Part shown: one piece after another, positions 1 through 5,662 of the stretch | Layout: each line of letters opens with the position of its first letter | Position numbering within the stretch: the first letter of the stretch is position 1 | NCBI GenBank assembly: GCA_031267055.1 | Contig: JAIRZV010000106.1 | Coordinates: 1 to 5,662 of the forward strand | Direction: 5' to 3' | Source of the DNA: Candidatus Margulisiibacteriota bacterium | GTDB lineage: Bacteria > Margulisbacteria > Termititenacia > Termititenacales > Termititenacaceae | Length of the DNA: 5,662 bases | Position numbers and translations under genes: made by a program | Notes under the pieces: model-generated | What the model saw: only the letters and a program-made list of their open reading frames with translations | The model's database searches: none | What the model was told of the DNA's origin: nothing

Positions 1-39
1 AGCCTTTACAAGATCGTCAAAAGCGCGGACGAAAAATAA
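1..39 (+). CDS. C-terminal tail of an upstream gene (possibly AtpZ/AtpI-like)
   Basis: Frame 1 is open from the left edge and reads SLYKIVKSADEK, then TAA followed at once by a second TAA. The rest of the gene lies outside the window. Many bacterial atp operons begin with a small membrane protein gene (atpI, or atpZ of the ATPase_gene1 family). AtpZ-type proteins commonly end in a hydrophobic helix followed by a short Tyr-rich, basic tail of the form 'LY+LVK', which this tail resembles. That identity is inference from 12 residues plus position. The frame could also be open by chance, although the tandem stop and the 35-base gap before atpB fit a real gene end. Confidence 0.4.
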   Translation, partial: SLYKIVKSADEK

Positions 40-65
40 TAAATTCAGAGCGATCGAATTTTGAC

Positions 66-70
66 GGGGA
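66..70 (+). promoter_or_regulatory. Weak ribosome binding site of atpB
   Basis: GGGGA lies four bases before the ATG at 75. It is shorter and closer to the start than the AAGGAG-type sites of atpE, atpF, atpA and atpD. It is the only plausible site for the subunit a start, and its weakness fits the single copy of a per enzyme. Confidence 0.5.
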
Positions 71-74
71 TAGT

Positions 75-815
75 ATGCACGAATCAGCCAAAGTTTTTCT
101 GGCGCTGCATTTAGGCCGCTGGGATCTGTCGATAGACACGACAGTGCTCTTGAATTTTGCCGCCGCGTTTTTGCTGATCGTTTTGCTCTGGCTCATCACG
201 CGCCGCCTGACATTTGCCCCCAAAAGTTTCGGCCAAAATCTGCTGGAAACCGCGGTCGAGTTTATGGAAAAACAAATTCTCTTGCCGGCTGGACTGGACA
301 AAACCTGGCTGCCGCTGTGTCTCTCGGCCTTTCTATATATATTGTTTACCGGACTGCCGCTGGGACTGCTCAGCTTACTGGGGCCGCGAGCGGGATTAGG
401 CAGCGCCGTCAGCAATATCAACGGCACAGCCGCGCTGGCGGTTTTGTTTTTTGTGATCAGTTTATTTGTGCGCTTTAAAAAACACGGCCTTTGGGGTTTT
501 TGTAAAAGTCTGGTGCCGCAGGGCGTCAAAGGACCGGTGATTATTTTGCTTTTGCCGATCGAGATTATCAGCCAGTTGTTCAAGCCTTTTTCGCTGGCTA
601 TCCGGCTTTTCGCCAATATGTCCGGCGGACATTTGCTGCTGATCAGCATTTTGAGTTTTACTTCTATATTTAATAACCTTGCGGTGTGGGTGGCTTCTTA
701 CGGCGGCGCGATCGTGATAATATTCTTTGAATTTTTTGTCTGCTGCATTCAGGCGTATGTGTTCACCTTTTTGGGCGCTTCGATGATCGGCGAGTCACTG
801 GAAAACGAAGCATAA
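75..815 (+). CDS. atpB: F1Fo ATP synthase subunit a
   Basis: This is the stator membrane subunit that forms the two ion half-channels beside the c ring. It has 246 residues, normal for the family, and is strongly hydrophobic, with membrane segments near residues 24-42, 81-103, 118-133 and 153-167 and a long helical hairpin over about 170-236. The signature SLAIRLFANM (173-182) carries the essential arginine R177, equivalent to E. coli aR210. E163, S173, N181 and Q226 match E. coli E196, S206, N214 and Q252. H186 and E219 occupy the places of E. coli E219 and H245, the swapped pair seen in Bacillus and mitochondrial enzymes. N114 replaces the aspartate of the usual DxNxT motif (E. coli D119). 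A Cys pair (C223, C224) lies in the last helix. The start at 75 is the first ATG and leaves a short N-terminal segment before helix 1. The gene opens the Fo block, 24 bases before atpE. Confidence 0.97.
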   Translation: MHESAKVFLALHLGRWDLSIDTTVLLNFAAAFLLIVLLWLITRRLTFAPKSFGQNLLETAVEFMEKQILLPAGLDKTWLPLCLSAFLYILFTGLPLGLLSLLGPRAGLGSAVSNINGTAALAVLFFVISLFVRFKKHGLWGFCKSLVPQGVKGPVIILLLPIEIISQLFKPFSLAIRLFANMSGGHLLLISILSFTSIFNNLAVWVASYGGAIVIIFFEFFVCCIQAYVFTFLGASMIGESLENEA

Positions 816-825
816 AAAAAATACG

Positions 826-833
826 AAAGGAGA
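826..833 (+). promoter_or_regulatory. Strong ribosome binding site of atpE
   Basis: AAAGGAGA sits six bases before the ATG at 840 in an A-rich, probably unstructured 24-base gap after the atpB stop. It is among the best Shine-Dalgarno matches in the window. This fits the need for many c subunits per enzyme; strong translation of atpE is known from E. coli, and its application here is inference. Confidence 0.8.
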
Positions 834-839
834 AAACAA

Positions 840-1067
840 ATGGACAATATTATAGGAGCATATCTGGGCGCGGCGATTTGTATGGGTTTGGCGGCGCTGG
901 GCGGCGCGTTCGGCATTGGCATGATGATGAGCAAACTGTTTGACAGTGTGGCGCGCCAGCCGGAGATTTTGGACAAAGTGCGGCCGCTGGTTTTCATCGG
1001 CATCGCTTTTATCGAAGCTGTGGCTTTGTACGGCCTAGTCATCAGTATTTTGCTGGCCACAAAATAA
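840..1067 (+). CDS. atpE: F1Fo ATP synthase subunit c (rotor ring proteolipid)
   Basis: This is the ring-forming rotor subunit that carries ions across the membrane. It has 75 residues in two membrane helices, about 5-30 and 48-72, joined by the polar loop with the invariant ARQP motif (38-41) that contacts gamma and epsilon. E59 in helix 2 is the ion-binding carboxylate, equivalent to E. coli D61. The Gln and Ser ligands of the Ilyobacter Na+ ring (Q32, S66) are replaced by I26 and A60, as in E. coli (I28, A62), so proton coupling is inferred. The inner helix has a glycine-type packing motif, G21-x-A23-x-G25-x-G27, which then gives way to three methionines (28-30) and S31, where many families keep small residues. 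No signal peptide or gene duplication is present. The atpF ribosome site overlaps the stop codon. Confidence 0.97.
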   Translation: MDNIIGAYLGAAICMGLAALGGAFGIGMMMSKLFDSVARQPEILDKVRPLVFIGIAFIEAVALYGLVISILLATK

Positions 1068-1071
1068 GGAG
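1066..1071 (+). promoter_or_regulatory. Ribosome binding site that sets the TTG start of atpF
   Basis: AAGGAG overlaps the atpE stop codon (TAA, 1065-1067) and stands six bases before the TTG at 1078. No ATG or GTG lies at a suitable distance, and the protein from this TTG starts exactly where subunit b should, just before its membrane helix. Confidence 0.75.
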
Positions 1072-1077
1072 CGCGTT

Positions 1078-1572
1078 TTGTTTAAACTGGAGATCAATAT
1101 TATTTTTTGGACACTGATTTCTTTCGGCCTGGTTTGCTGGATTATCAACGCCAAGATCTATCCGGTGCTGGCCAAAATGATGCGGGAGCGCGCGGAGCGG
1201 ATCACCGGTGAGCTGGCCGACGCCGAAAAACAGCGCCGCGCGGCGGAAACTTTGCGCGCTGAACTGGCGGAGCAGCAGAAAAATATTGAGCTGGCCGAGC
1301 ACCGTATTCTTTCCGAAGCGCGTGAAAAAGCCAGAGCGCAGGCGGCCGGACAATTCGAGGCGTTGCAGGCGGAATTCCGCGCGTTGCGCAAAACCAAAGA
1401 AGCAGATTTGCGGCGGCTGGAAGACGATTTTTACCGCAATTTTGAGGAGCGTGTCGGCAAAATGCTTTACACGGCCTGTGAAAAAGTCCTGCGGGTCAGC
1501 CTGACACCGGAAATGCAGCAGCGGATTTTGCAGGAGCGTTTAGAGGAATTAAAAAAACTAAAAGAATTTTAA
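1078..1572 (+). CDS. atpF: F1Fo ATP synthase subunit b (peripheral stalk)
   Basis: This is the stator stalk subunit. It is anchored by one N-terminal helix and links subunit a to delta and alpha so that F1 does not turn with the rotor. It has 164 residues, normal for bacterial b. A membrane helix spans about residues 7-26, followed by P29 and the RERAERI segment typical of b at the membrane exit. A long charged alpha-helix rich in Ala, Glu, Arg and Gln (about 36-128) forms the right-handed coiled-coil dimer, and a C-terminal segment (about 128-164) contacts delta. Translation starts at TTG, supported by a good ribosome site; the next in-frame ATG (codon 34) would remove the membrane anchor. 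There is only one b-type gene here, so a b2 homodimer is expected rather than the b/b' pair of cyanobacteria. Sequence is poorly conserved in this family, so the call rests on architecture and position. Confidence 0.93.
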   Translation: MFKLEINIIFWTLISFGLVCWIINAKIYPVLAKMMRERAERITGELADAEKQRRAAETLRAELAEQQKNIELAEHRILSEAREKARAQAAGQFEALQAEFRALRKTKEADLRRLEDDFYRNFEERVGKMLYTACEKVLRVSLTPEMQQRILQERLEELKKLKEF

Positions 1573-1573
1573 A

Positions 1574-2098
1574 ATGCTAAATTATCGTTACAATTTGAAA
1601 GAACTGTTGGACACGCTGGAGAATACCGGCGAGTTGGACCTTTTTGTCACGGATATTTTTCGTTTCAATCTGATTTGCGAGGAAACTTGCGGCGTCAAGG
1701 AAATTTTGTTTGACGAACATGTCGCGCCGGAAAGCAAAGATCAATATTTTCAAAAAGTTTTTGCCGGTGTCGTGGGTGAGAATTTTAAAAAGTTTATTTT
1801 GCAATTAATCGAAAACAACGATTTGCATTTTTACGAAATGATCAGCAATAAATTTGTCGAGCTGCTCAGCAAGACGAAAAATTCGCTTTTTGTGGAGGTC
1901 TGGTCGGCGCTGGATTTGACGCCGGAGCAGCTGGACACGCTCCGCCAGGAATTGGAGCGTCTGGAGAACAAAAGAGTTTATCTGCACAATGTGGTTTCCA
2001 AAAATGTGCTGGGCGGTTTTATCCTCAAGCGCGGCGAAAAAATGCTGGACTTGAGCGTGCAGGCCGGCCTGGAGCAATTGAGAACGGCTTTGGTTTAA
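1574..2098 (+). CDS. atpH: F1Fo ATP synthase subunit delta (OSCP family)
   Basis: This subunit caps F1 and binds the alpha N-termini and the b dimer. It has 174 residues, close to the usual length of about 175-180. The C-terminal half has the family pattern: VEVWSALDLTPEQ (107-119), a helix of about 120-132, then KRVYLHNVVSKNVLGGFIL (133-151), in which LGGF matches the conserved I/L-GG motif, and a closing LDLSV (158-162) before the last helix. The N-terminal domain is divergent: the usual YAxAL motif is represented only by YRYNLKELL (4-12). The ATG lies one base after the atpF stop. There is no good Shine-Dalgarno at the proper distance (an AGAGGAA element is about 27 bases upstream), so initiation probably depends on ribosomes finishing atpF. 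The middle region is notably rich in Phe and Asn. Confidence 0.9.
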   Translation: MLNYRYNLKELLDTLENTGELDLFVTDIFRFNLICEETCGVKEILFDEHVAPESKDQYFQKVFAGVVGENFKKFILQLIENNDLHFYEMISNKFVELLSKTKNSLFVEVWSALDLTPEQLDTLRQELERLENKRVYLHNVVSKNVLGGFILKRGEKMLDLSVQAGLEQLRTALV

Positions 2099-2102
2099 GG
2101 AG
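2097..2102 (+). promoter_or_regulatory. Ribosome binding site of atpA
   Basis: AAGGAG overlaps the last two bases of the atpH stop codon and lies five bases before the ATG at 2108. This arrangement lets ribosomes ending atpH restart on atpA. Confidence 0.75.
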
Positions 2103-2107
2103 AAATT

Positions 2108-3634
2108 ATGCCTTTGACAGAAACGATATTGCGGAATATACAGGAAAAAATCGACAGCTTGAAAACGATTTCCGGCGCGGACGAGGTAGGCTCGGTGCTG
2201 GAGTCCGCCGACGGCATCGCGCGTATTCGGGGCTTGAGTTCGGCGGTCAACGGCGAGTTGCTGGAATTTCCGGGTAAAATTTACGGCACGATTTTCAATC
2301 TGGAAAAAGAAGAAATTATTTGCGCGATTTTGGAAAACCACACCAAGGTCAAAGAAGGCGCCTGGGTCAAACGCACCGGCCATGTGGTCGGCATCAAAGT
2401 CGGTCAAAATATGCTGGGGCGCGTGATTAATCCGATGGGCGATCCGCTTGATGGTCTGGGACTGATCAAAACGGAAACGGCTTATCCGCTGGAAAGTCCG
2501 GCGCCCGGCGTGGTTGACCGCGAGCCGGTGCGCGTGCCTTTGCAAACCGGCTACAAAGTGATCGACGCGTTGGTGCCGATCGGCCGCGGACAGCGCGAGT
2601 TGATCATCGGCGACCGGCAAACCGGCAAGACTACGCTGGCCGTGGACACGATCATCAATCAAAAAGACACCGGCGTTATTTCTATTTATGTGGCGGTCGG
2701 GCAGAAAGAATCAACAGTCGTAAAACTCCGGCATCAGCTGGAGCAGCACGACGCGCTGAAAAACACGATTATCATTGACGCGCCGGCCAGCGCTCCGGCG
2801 ATCACGCAATATTTAGCGCCTTTTGTCGGCTGTGCGATCGCGGAATATTTTATGTATGAGCTGCAAAAAGATACACTGGTGGTTTACGACGATTTGAGCA
2901 AACACGCGGCCGCTTACCGACAAATTTCTCTCCTGATGCGCCGTCCGCCTGGCCGCGAAGCCTATCCGGGCGATATTTTTTATCTGCATTCGCGGTTGCT
3001 CGAGCGTGCGGCGAAACTCTCGCCGGCTAAAGGCGGCGGCTCCATGACCGCTTTGCCGATCATCGAGACGCAGGGTAATGATATTTCCGCTTATGTGCCG
3101 ACGAATGTGATCTCTATTACCGACGGGCAGATTTTTTTGGAGGCCGATCTTTTCAATAGCGGCGTGCGGCCGGCCGTGAACGCCGGTATTTCGGTGTCGC
3201 GTGTCGGCGGCAGCGCCCAGATCAAAGCCATGCGGCGCCTTTCCGGCACCATGCGCATCGACCTCGCGCAGTACCGCGAAAAAGAAGCGTTTTCTATGTT
3301 TTCGTCAGAACTGGACAAAGAAACTCTGCGCCAGTTAAAAAAAGGCGCGCTCATGGTCGAGCTGCTCAAGCAGGATAAAAACAAACCGCTGGCCGTGGAA
3401 GAACAGATCGTTATTATTTACGCCGGTGTCAAAGATTTGCTGTTGGATATTCCGCTGGAGAGGCTGGCGGAGTTTGAGACAGCGTTGCTGGATTACCTGC
3501 GCAAAAATTACGCGGATATTCTGGAAACTTTCCGCACGCAAAAAGAATTTACGCGCGAGCTTGGCCTGTTGACGCAAAACGCGGTCAATAATTTTAAAAA
3601 GGAATTTTTAAATGTCCCAGCTGACAGTCATTAA
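2108..3634 (+). CDS. atpA: F1 ATP synthase subunit alpha
   Basis: Alpha alternates with beta in the F1 hexamer, holds the non-catalytic nucleotide and supplies an arginine to the catalytic site. It has 508 residues, near the usual 500-515. An N-terminal delta-binding helix (1-22) is followed by a beta-barrel domain (about 25-93) with VGSVLESADGIARIRGL at 27-43. Then comes the nucleotide domain with Walker A GDRQTGKT (168-175; K174, T175), Walker B LVVYDDLSK (257-265; D261) and the RRPPGREAYPGD segment (278-289). The arginine finger is R365 in SVSRVGGSAQ (362-371), equivalent to E. coli R376. LAQYRE (386-391) opens the helical C-terminal domain. All active-site elements are intact. The reading frame runs 23 bases into atpG, so the last eight or so residues (LNVPADSH) form a short tail encoded by overlap sequence. 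The start is fixed by an AAGGAG site five bases upstream. Confidence 0.99.
   Translation: MPLTETILRNIQEKIDSLKTISGADEVGSVLESADGIARIRGLSSAVNGELLEFPGKIYGTIFNLEKEEIICAILENHTKVKEGAWVKRTGHVVGIKVGQNMLGRVINPMGDPLDGLGLIKTETAYPLESPAPGVVDREPVRVPLQTGYKVIDALVPIGRGQRELIIGDRQTGKTTLAVDTIINQKDTGVISIYVAVGQKESTVVKLRHQLEQHDALKNTIIIDAPASAPAITQYLAPFVGCAIAEYFMYELQKDTLVVYDDLSKHAAAYRQISLLMRRPPGREAYPGDIFYLHSRLLERAAKLSPAKGGGSMTALPIIETQGNDISAYVPTNVISITDGQIFLEADLFNSGVRPAVNAGISVSRVGGSAQIKAMRRLSGTMRIDLAQYREKEAFSMFSSELDKETLRQLKKGALMVELLKQDKNKPLAVEEQIVIIYAGVKDLLLDIPLERLAEFETALLDYLRKNYADILETFRTQKEFTRELGLLTQNAVNNFKKEFLNVPADSH
3598..3603 (+). promoter_or_regulatory. Ribosome binding site of atpG inside the end of atpA
   Basis: AAAGGA lies eight bases before the ATG at 3612 and within the last codons of atpA. 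It supports a gamma start that overlaps the alpha gene. Confidence 0.65.
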
Positions 3635-4496
3635 AGAGCGAATCAGGACGATCACTAATCTTAGCCAGGTGACCAAGGCCATGGAAATGGTGACGCGGAC
3701 GAAGATCAATAAAATCCGCCAAAATTTTAACAACGCCAAAAATTATCAGACTTGGTTGACGCGGATTTTTACCCAAATTTCTGTTCAGGTCAAAAAACCG
3801 GAAGCTGTTTCCGCGCAGCCGTCGGAAAAATATTGTCTGGCTTTTTTCGCGCACAAAGGTTTTTGCGGTGGCTTCAATGATAAACTGCTGGCGAAATTGC
3901 GGATCGTATTGGACAATGAAAAAATGGAAAATAGCCGCGGCGCGGCGCTCTGGCTGCTGGGGCGCGCCAACGCCAAATGGAATTATTACGTTAAACAGGC
4001 GTACACGATTTTGGAAGCGGCGGAGAAAAATTATCAGGCGGAAACCGCGCCACTGGTGGCGGAAATTGCCGGCAAAATTTTGGCCGGTCAAAAGATCGAG
4101 GTTTATCTGGCTTACAATGAATTGCTGTCGGTATTGGAGCAAAGTCCCGTGATTAAAAAAATTTATCCGTTGGACGATTCGACTTTACCGGACACTGAAT
4201 ATAATCAAAGTGTGCCAAGAGAAATCATCTTGGAGCCGGCCGGCGAAATTATTTATCCCGAAATTTTGCGCGCTTATTTGAGCGCCTGTTTGGACAAAGC
4301 CTATTGGGAATCCGCCGCCGGCGAGTATTACGCGCGGCTGGTGAGCATGCAAAGCGCCAATAAAAACGCACGCTTGATTTTGCAGAAGCTGACTTTGCAA
4401 TATAATAAGACGCGGCAGATGCGCATCACGCAAGAATTGTCGGAAGTGGTCAGCGCTTTTGATGTTTTGCGCGCGCTGGAAAATAAAGAAGCTTAA
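3612..4496 (+). CDS. atpG: F1 ATP synthase subunit gamma (central shaft)
   Basis: Gamma is the rotating shaft that runs through the alpha3beta3 ring and stands on the c ring, coupling rotation to beta conformations. It has 294 residues, slightly longer than the roughly 286-290 of many bacteria. Both coiled-coil ends are well conserved: the N-terminal IKERIRTITN and TKAMEMV (7-27), and the C-terminal stretch 240-286 with YNKTRQMRITQEL (264-276). HKGFCGGFND (81-90) matches the conserved GLCGG-N motif at the start of the Rossmann-like globular domain. The middle (about 95-235) is divergent, as is usual in this subunit. No redox-regulatory cysteine insert of the chloroplast type is visible. The ATG lies inside the end of atpA, with a ribosome site eight bases upstream, so translation is probably coupled to alpha. 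Confidence 0.97.
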   Translation: MSQLTVIKERIRTITNLSQVTKAMEMVTRTKINKIRQNFNNAKNYQTWLTRIFTQISVQVKKPEAVSAQPSEKYCLAFFAHKGFCGGFNDKLLAKLRIVLDNEKMENSRGAALWLLGRANAKWNYYVKQAYTILEAAEKNYQAETAPLVAEIAGKILAGQKIEVYLAYNELLSVLEQSPVIKKIYPLDDSTLPDTEYNQSVPREIILEPAGEIIYPEILRAYLSACLDKAYWESAAGEYYARLVSMQSANKNARLILQKLTLQYNKTRQMRITQELSEVVSAFDVLRALENKEA

Positions 4497-4501
4497 AGGA
4501 G
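4495..4501 (+). promoter_or_regulatory. Ribosome binding site of atpD
   Basis: AAAGGAG overlaps the atpG stop codon (TAA, 4494-4496) and is seven bases before the ATG at 4509. This strong, well-spaced site identifies the beta start. Confidence 0.8.
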
Positions 4502-4508
4502 TTTGATC

Positions 4509-5662
4509 ATGGCTGCTGGCAACAAAGGTTCGGTAATTCAAATCGTCGGGCCGATTATCGATATTCGTTTTGAGCAGGGCGAGATACCGGAGATACGCAA
4601 TGCGATCGAGATCGGGCACGGCTATAACGGCCGCAAATTGCGCGTGCTGGCGGAAGTGGCGATGCAGACGGAGGGCGGCATTGTGCGCTGTGTGTCCATG
4701 CAACCTACCGACGGTCTGCCGCGCGGCGCGGAAGCTGTCGACACTGGCCATCCTATCGAAGTGCCGATCGGCAAAGAAACTTTGGGGCGGCTTTTTAACG
4801 CGCTGGGCGAGACTATCGACAATTTGCCGCCGCTGTCGGACCAAGTGGAGCGCCAGCATATTCGCGGTAATCCGCCGCTTTTTCAGGATATTGATCCGCA
4901 GGACAGCGTGCATGAGACCGGCATCAAAGTGATCGACCTGATCTCGCCGTACGTCAAAGGCGGCAAAACCGGACTGTTTGGCGGCGCGGGCGTGGGTAAG
5001 ACAGTGATCATTATGGAGCTTATTCACAATATGGCTAAACATCACGGTGGCATTTCGGTTTTTGCCGGCGTGGGCGAACGCACGCGCGAGGGCAATGATC
5101 TCTGGCTGGAAATGCAGGAGTCCGGTGTGCTGGACAAAACCGCGCTGGTTTTCGGGCAAATGGGCGAAGTGCCGGGCGCGCGTATGATTACGCCGCTGAC
5201 CGCGCTGACGCAGGCCGAATATTTCCGCGACCGCGAGCATCAAGACGTGCTGTTTTTTATGGACAATGTTTTTCGTTTTGTGCAGGCCGGCTCGGAAGTC
5301 TCGACTTTGCTGGGACGCATGCCCTCGGCAGTCGGTTATCAGCCGACACTCGGCGCGGAAATGGGGCGTTTGGAAGAGCGCATCACTTCGACGCGTAGCG
5401 GATATATTACTTCTATTCAAGCGGTGTTCGTGCCGGCGGACGATATTACCGATCCGGCGGCGGCGATCACATTTAGCCATCTGGACGCTTCGACGGTTTT
5501 GTCGCGGGATATTTCCGCGCTGGGCATTTATCCGGCGGTCGATCCGTTGCAATCCAGTTCGCGCATTTTGGACGCGTCTATCGTCGGCAAAGAACATTAC
5601 GAGACCGCGCGCGAGGTAAAACGCATTTTGCAAAGATACAACGAGCTGAAAGACATCGTGGC
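4509..5662 (+). CDS. atpD: F1 ATP synthase subunit beta, 3' end beyond window
   Basis: Beta is the catalytic subunit that makes or hydrolyses ATP in F1 (EC 7.1.2.2). The window holds 384 complete codons plus two bases; the family is usually about 460-480 residues, so roughly 80 percent is present. Visible elements are the N-terminal barrel (GSVIQIVGPIIDIRF, 7-21), the Walker A loop GGAGVGKT (158-165; K164, T165), GERTREGND (189-197) with catalytic E190 and with R191 and E194, the Walker B strand VLFFMDN (247-253; D252), R256, RMPSAVGYQPTL (270-281), and LGIYPAVDPL (338-347), where Y341 stacks on the adenine. These correspond to E. coli E181, R182, E185, D242, R246 and Y331. A small departure is G282 where most families have Ala (QPTLA). 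The region with the DELSEED lever and the C-terminal helices is missing only because of the window edge. The gene starts 12 bases after atpG. Confidence 0.99.
   Translation, partial: MAAGNKGSVIQIVGPIIDIRFEQGEIPEIRNAIEIGHGYNGRKLRVLAEVAMQTEGGIVRCVSMQPTDGLPRGAEAVDTGHPIEVPIGKETLGRLFNALGETIDNLPPLSDQVERQHIRGNPPLFQDIDPQDSVHETGIKVIDLISPYVKGGKTGLFGGAGVGKTVIIMELIHNMAKHHGGISVFAGVGERTREGNDLWLEMQESGVLDKTALVFGQMGEVPGARMITPLTALTQAEYFRDREHQDVLFFMDNVFRFVQAGSEVSTLLGRMPSAVGYQPTLGAEMGRLEERITSTRSGYITSIQAVFVPADDITDPAAAITFSHLDASTVLSRDISALGIYPAVDPLQSSSRILDASIVGKEHYETAREVKRILQRYNELKDIV

Noticed and set aside
61..90. TTGACG at 61-66 as a -35 promoter box.
   Set aside because: No TATAAT-like -10 box occurs 16-18 bases downstream, which would in any case lie inside atpB. 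It overlaps the atpB ribosome site region.
17..649. A 210-codon minus-strand open frame over atpB.
   Set aside because: Antisense to the conserved subunit a gene, with a Ser/Lys/Arg-rich composition and no motif.
1549..1560. An A7 run in TTA AAA AAA near the end of atpF that fits a -1 slippery heptamer.
   Set aside because: A -1 shift would give only a few altered residues before a stop at about 1579-1581. A +1 shift hits a stop at once. Neither joins atpH, and no stimulatory hairpin is visible. The run is explained by Lys codons in an AT-rich tail.
1805..2662. A 285-codon minus-strand open frame across atpH and atpA.
   Set aside because: Same pattern: antisense to conserved genes, low-complexity Gln/Arg/His-rich product, no ribosome site or family motif that I recognise.
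3167..3176. A CGGCCGGCCG palindrome inside atpA.
   Set aside because: It lies in conserved coding sequence (R354-P355-A356-V357 region of alpha), has no loop or T-run, and is explained by the codons used.
5272..5350. G282 in place of the usual Ala after QPTL in beta, considered as a sign of an unusual catalytic site.
   Set aside because: It is a conservative change next to an otherwise canonical segment, and all catalytic residues are intact.
4185..5633. A 482-codon open frame on the minus strand across atpG and atpD.
   Set aside because: It lies antisense to two clearly conserved genes. Its translation is rich in Arg, His and Gln, as expected from complementing biased codons, with no recognisable domain. 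It is a shadow of the coding strand.

Overview
This window is an almost complete bacterial F-type (F1Fo) ATP synthase operon, all on the + strand. The order is the classical atpB (a), atpE (c), atpF (b), atpH (delta), atpA (alpha), atpG (gamma), atpD (beta, cut by the right edge). The last gene usually found in such operons, atpC (epsilon), would lie beyond the window. No mobile element, CRISPR array, RNA gene or foreign insertion is visible, and no stretch over 300 bases lacks a gene.

Layout: bases 1-39 read in frame as the last 12 codons of an upstream gene ending in a tandem stop (TAATAA). Its tail resembles the end of the small AtpZ/AtpI-type proteins that often precede atpB. The membrane sector (Fo) follows: a (75-815), c (840-1067) and b (1078-1572). 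The F1 sector and stalk follow: delta (1574-2098), alpha (2108-3634), gamma (3612-4496) and beta (4509-5662, 384 codons present). Junctions are tight: 24, 10, 1 and 9 bases, then a 23-base overlap, then 12 bases. This indicates one transcript with translational coupling. I see no convincing promoter or terminator, so transcription probably starts upstream of the window.

Function: subunits a and c form the ion channel and rotor, two copies of b plus delta form the stator, gamma is the central shaft, and alpha3beta3 carries nucleotide sites. Every key residue I checked is present: the stator arginine R177 in a, the ion-binding carboxylate E59 in c, both Walker A loops, the alpha arginine finger R365, and the catalytic beta E190. 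The c subunit lacks the Na+ ligands of known Na+-dependent rings (I26 and A60 in their places), so the enzyme is predicted to be H+-coupled.

Organism: a bacterium. Base composition is mixed, with GC-rich stretches beside AT-rich ones, and phylum cannot be settled from this sequence alone. The c ring resembles the H+ type of E. coli, while subunit a carries the His/Glu arrangement of Bacillus and mitochondrial enzymes. This is a housekeeping region. I found no new system, only a few sequence-level curiosities in subunits a, c and delta and at the gene junctions.
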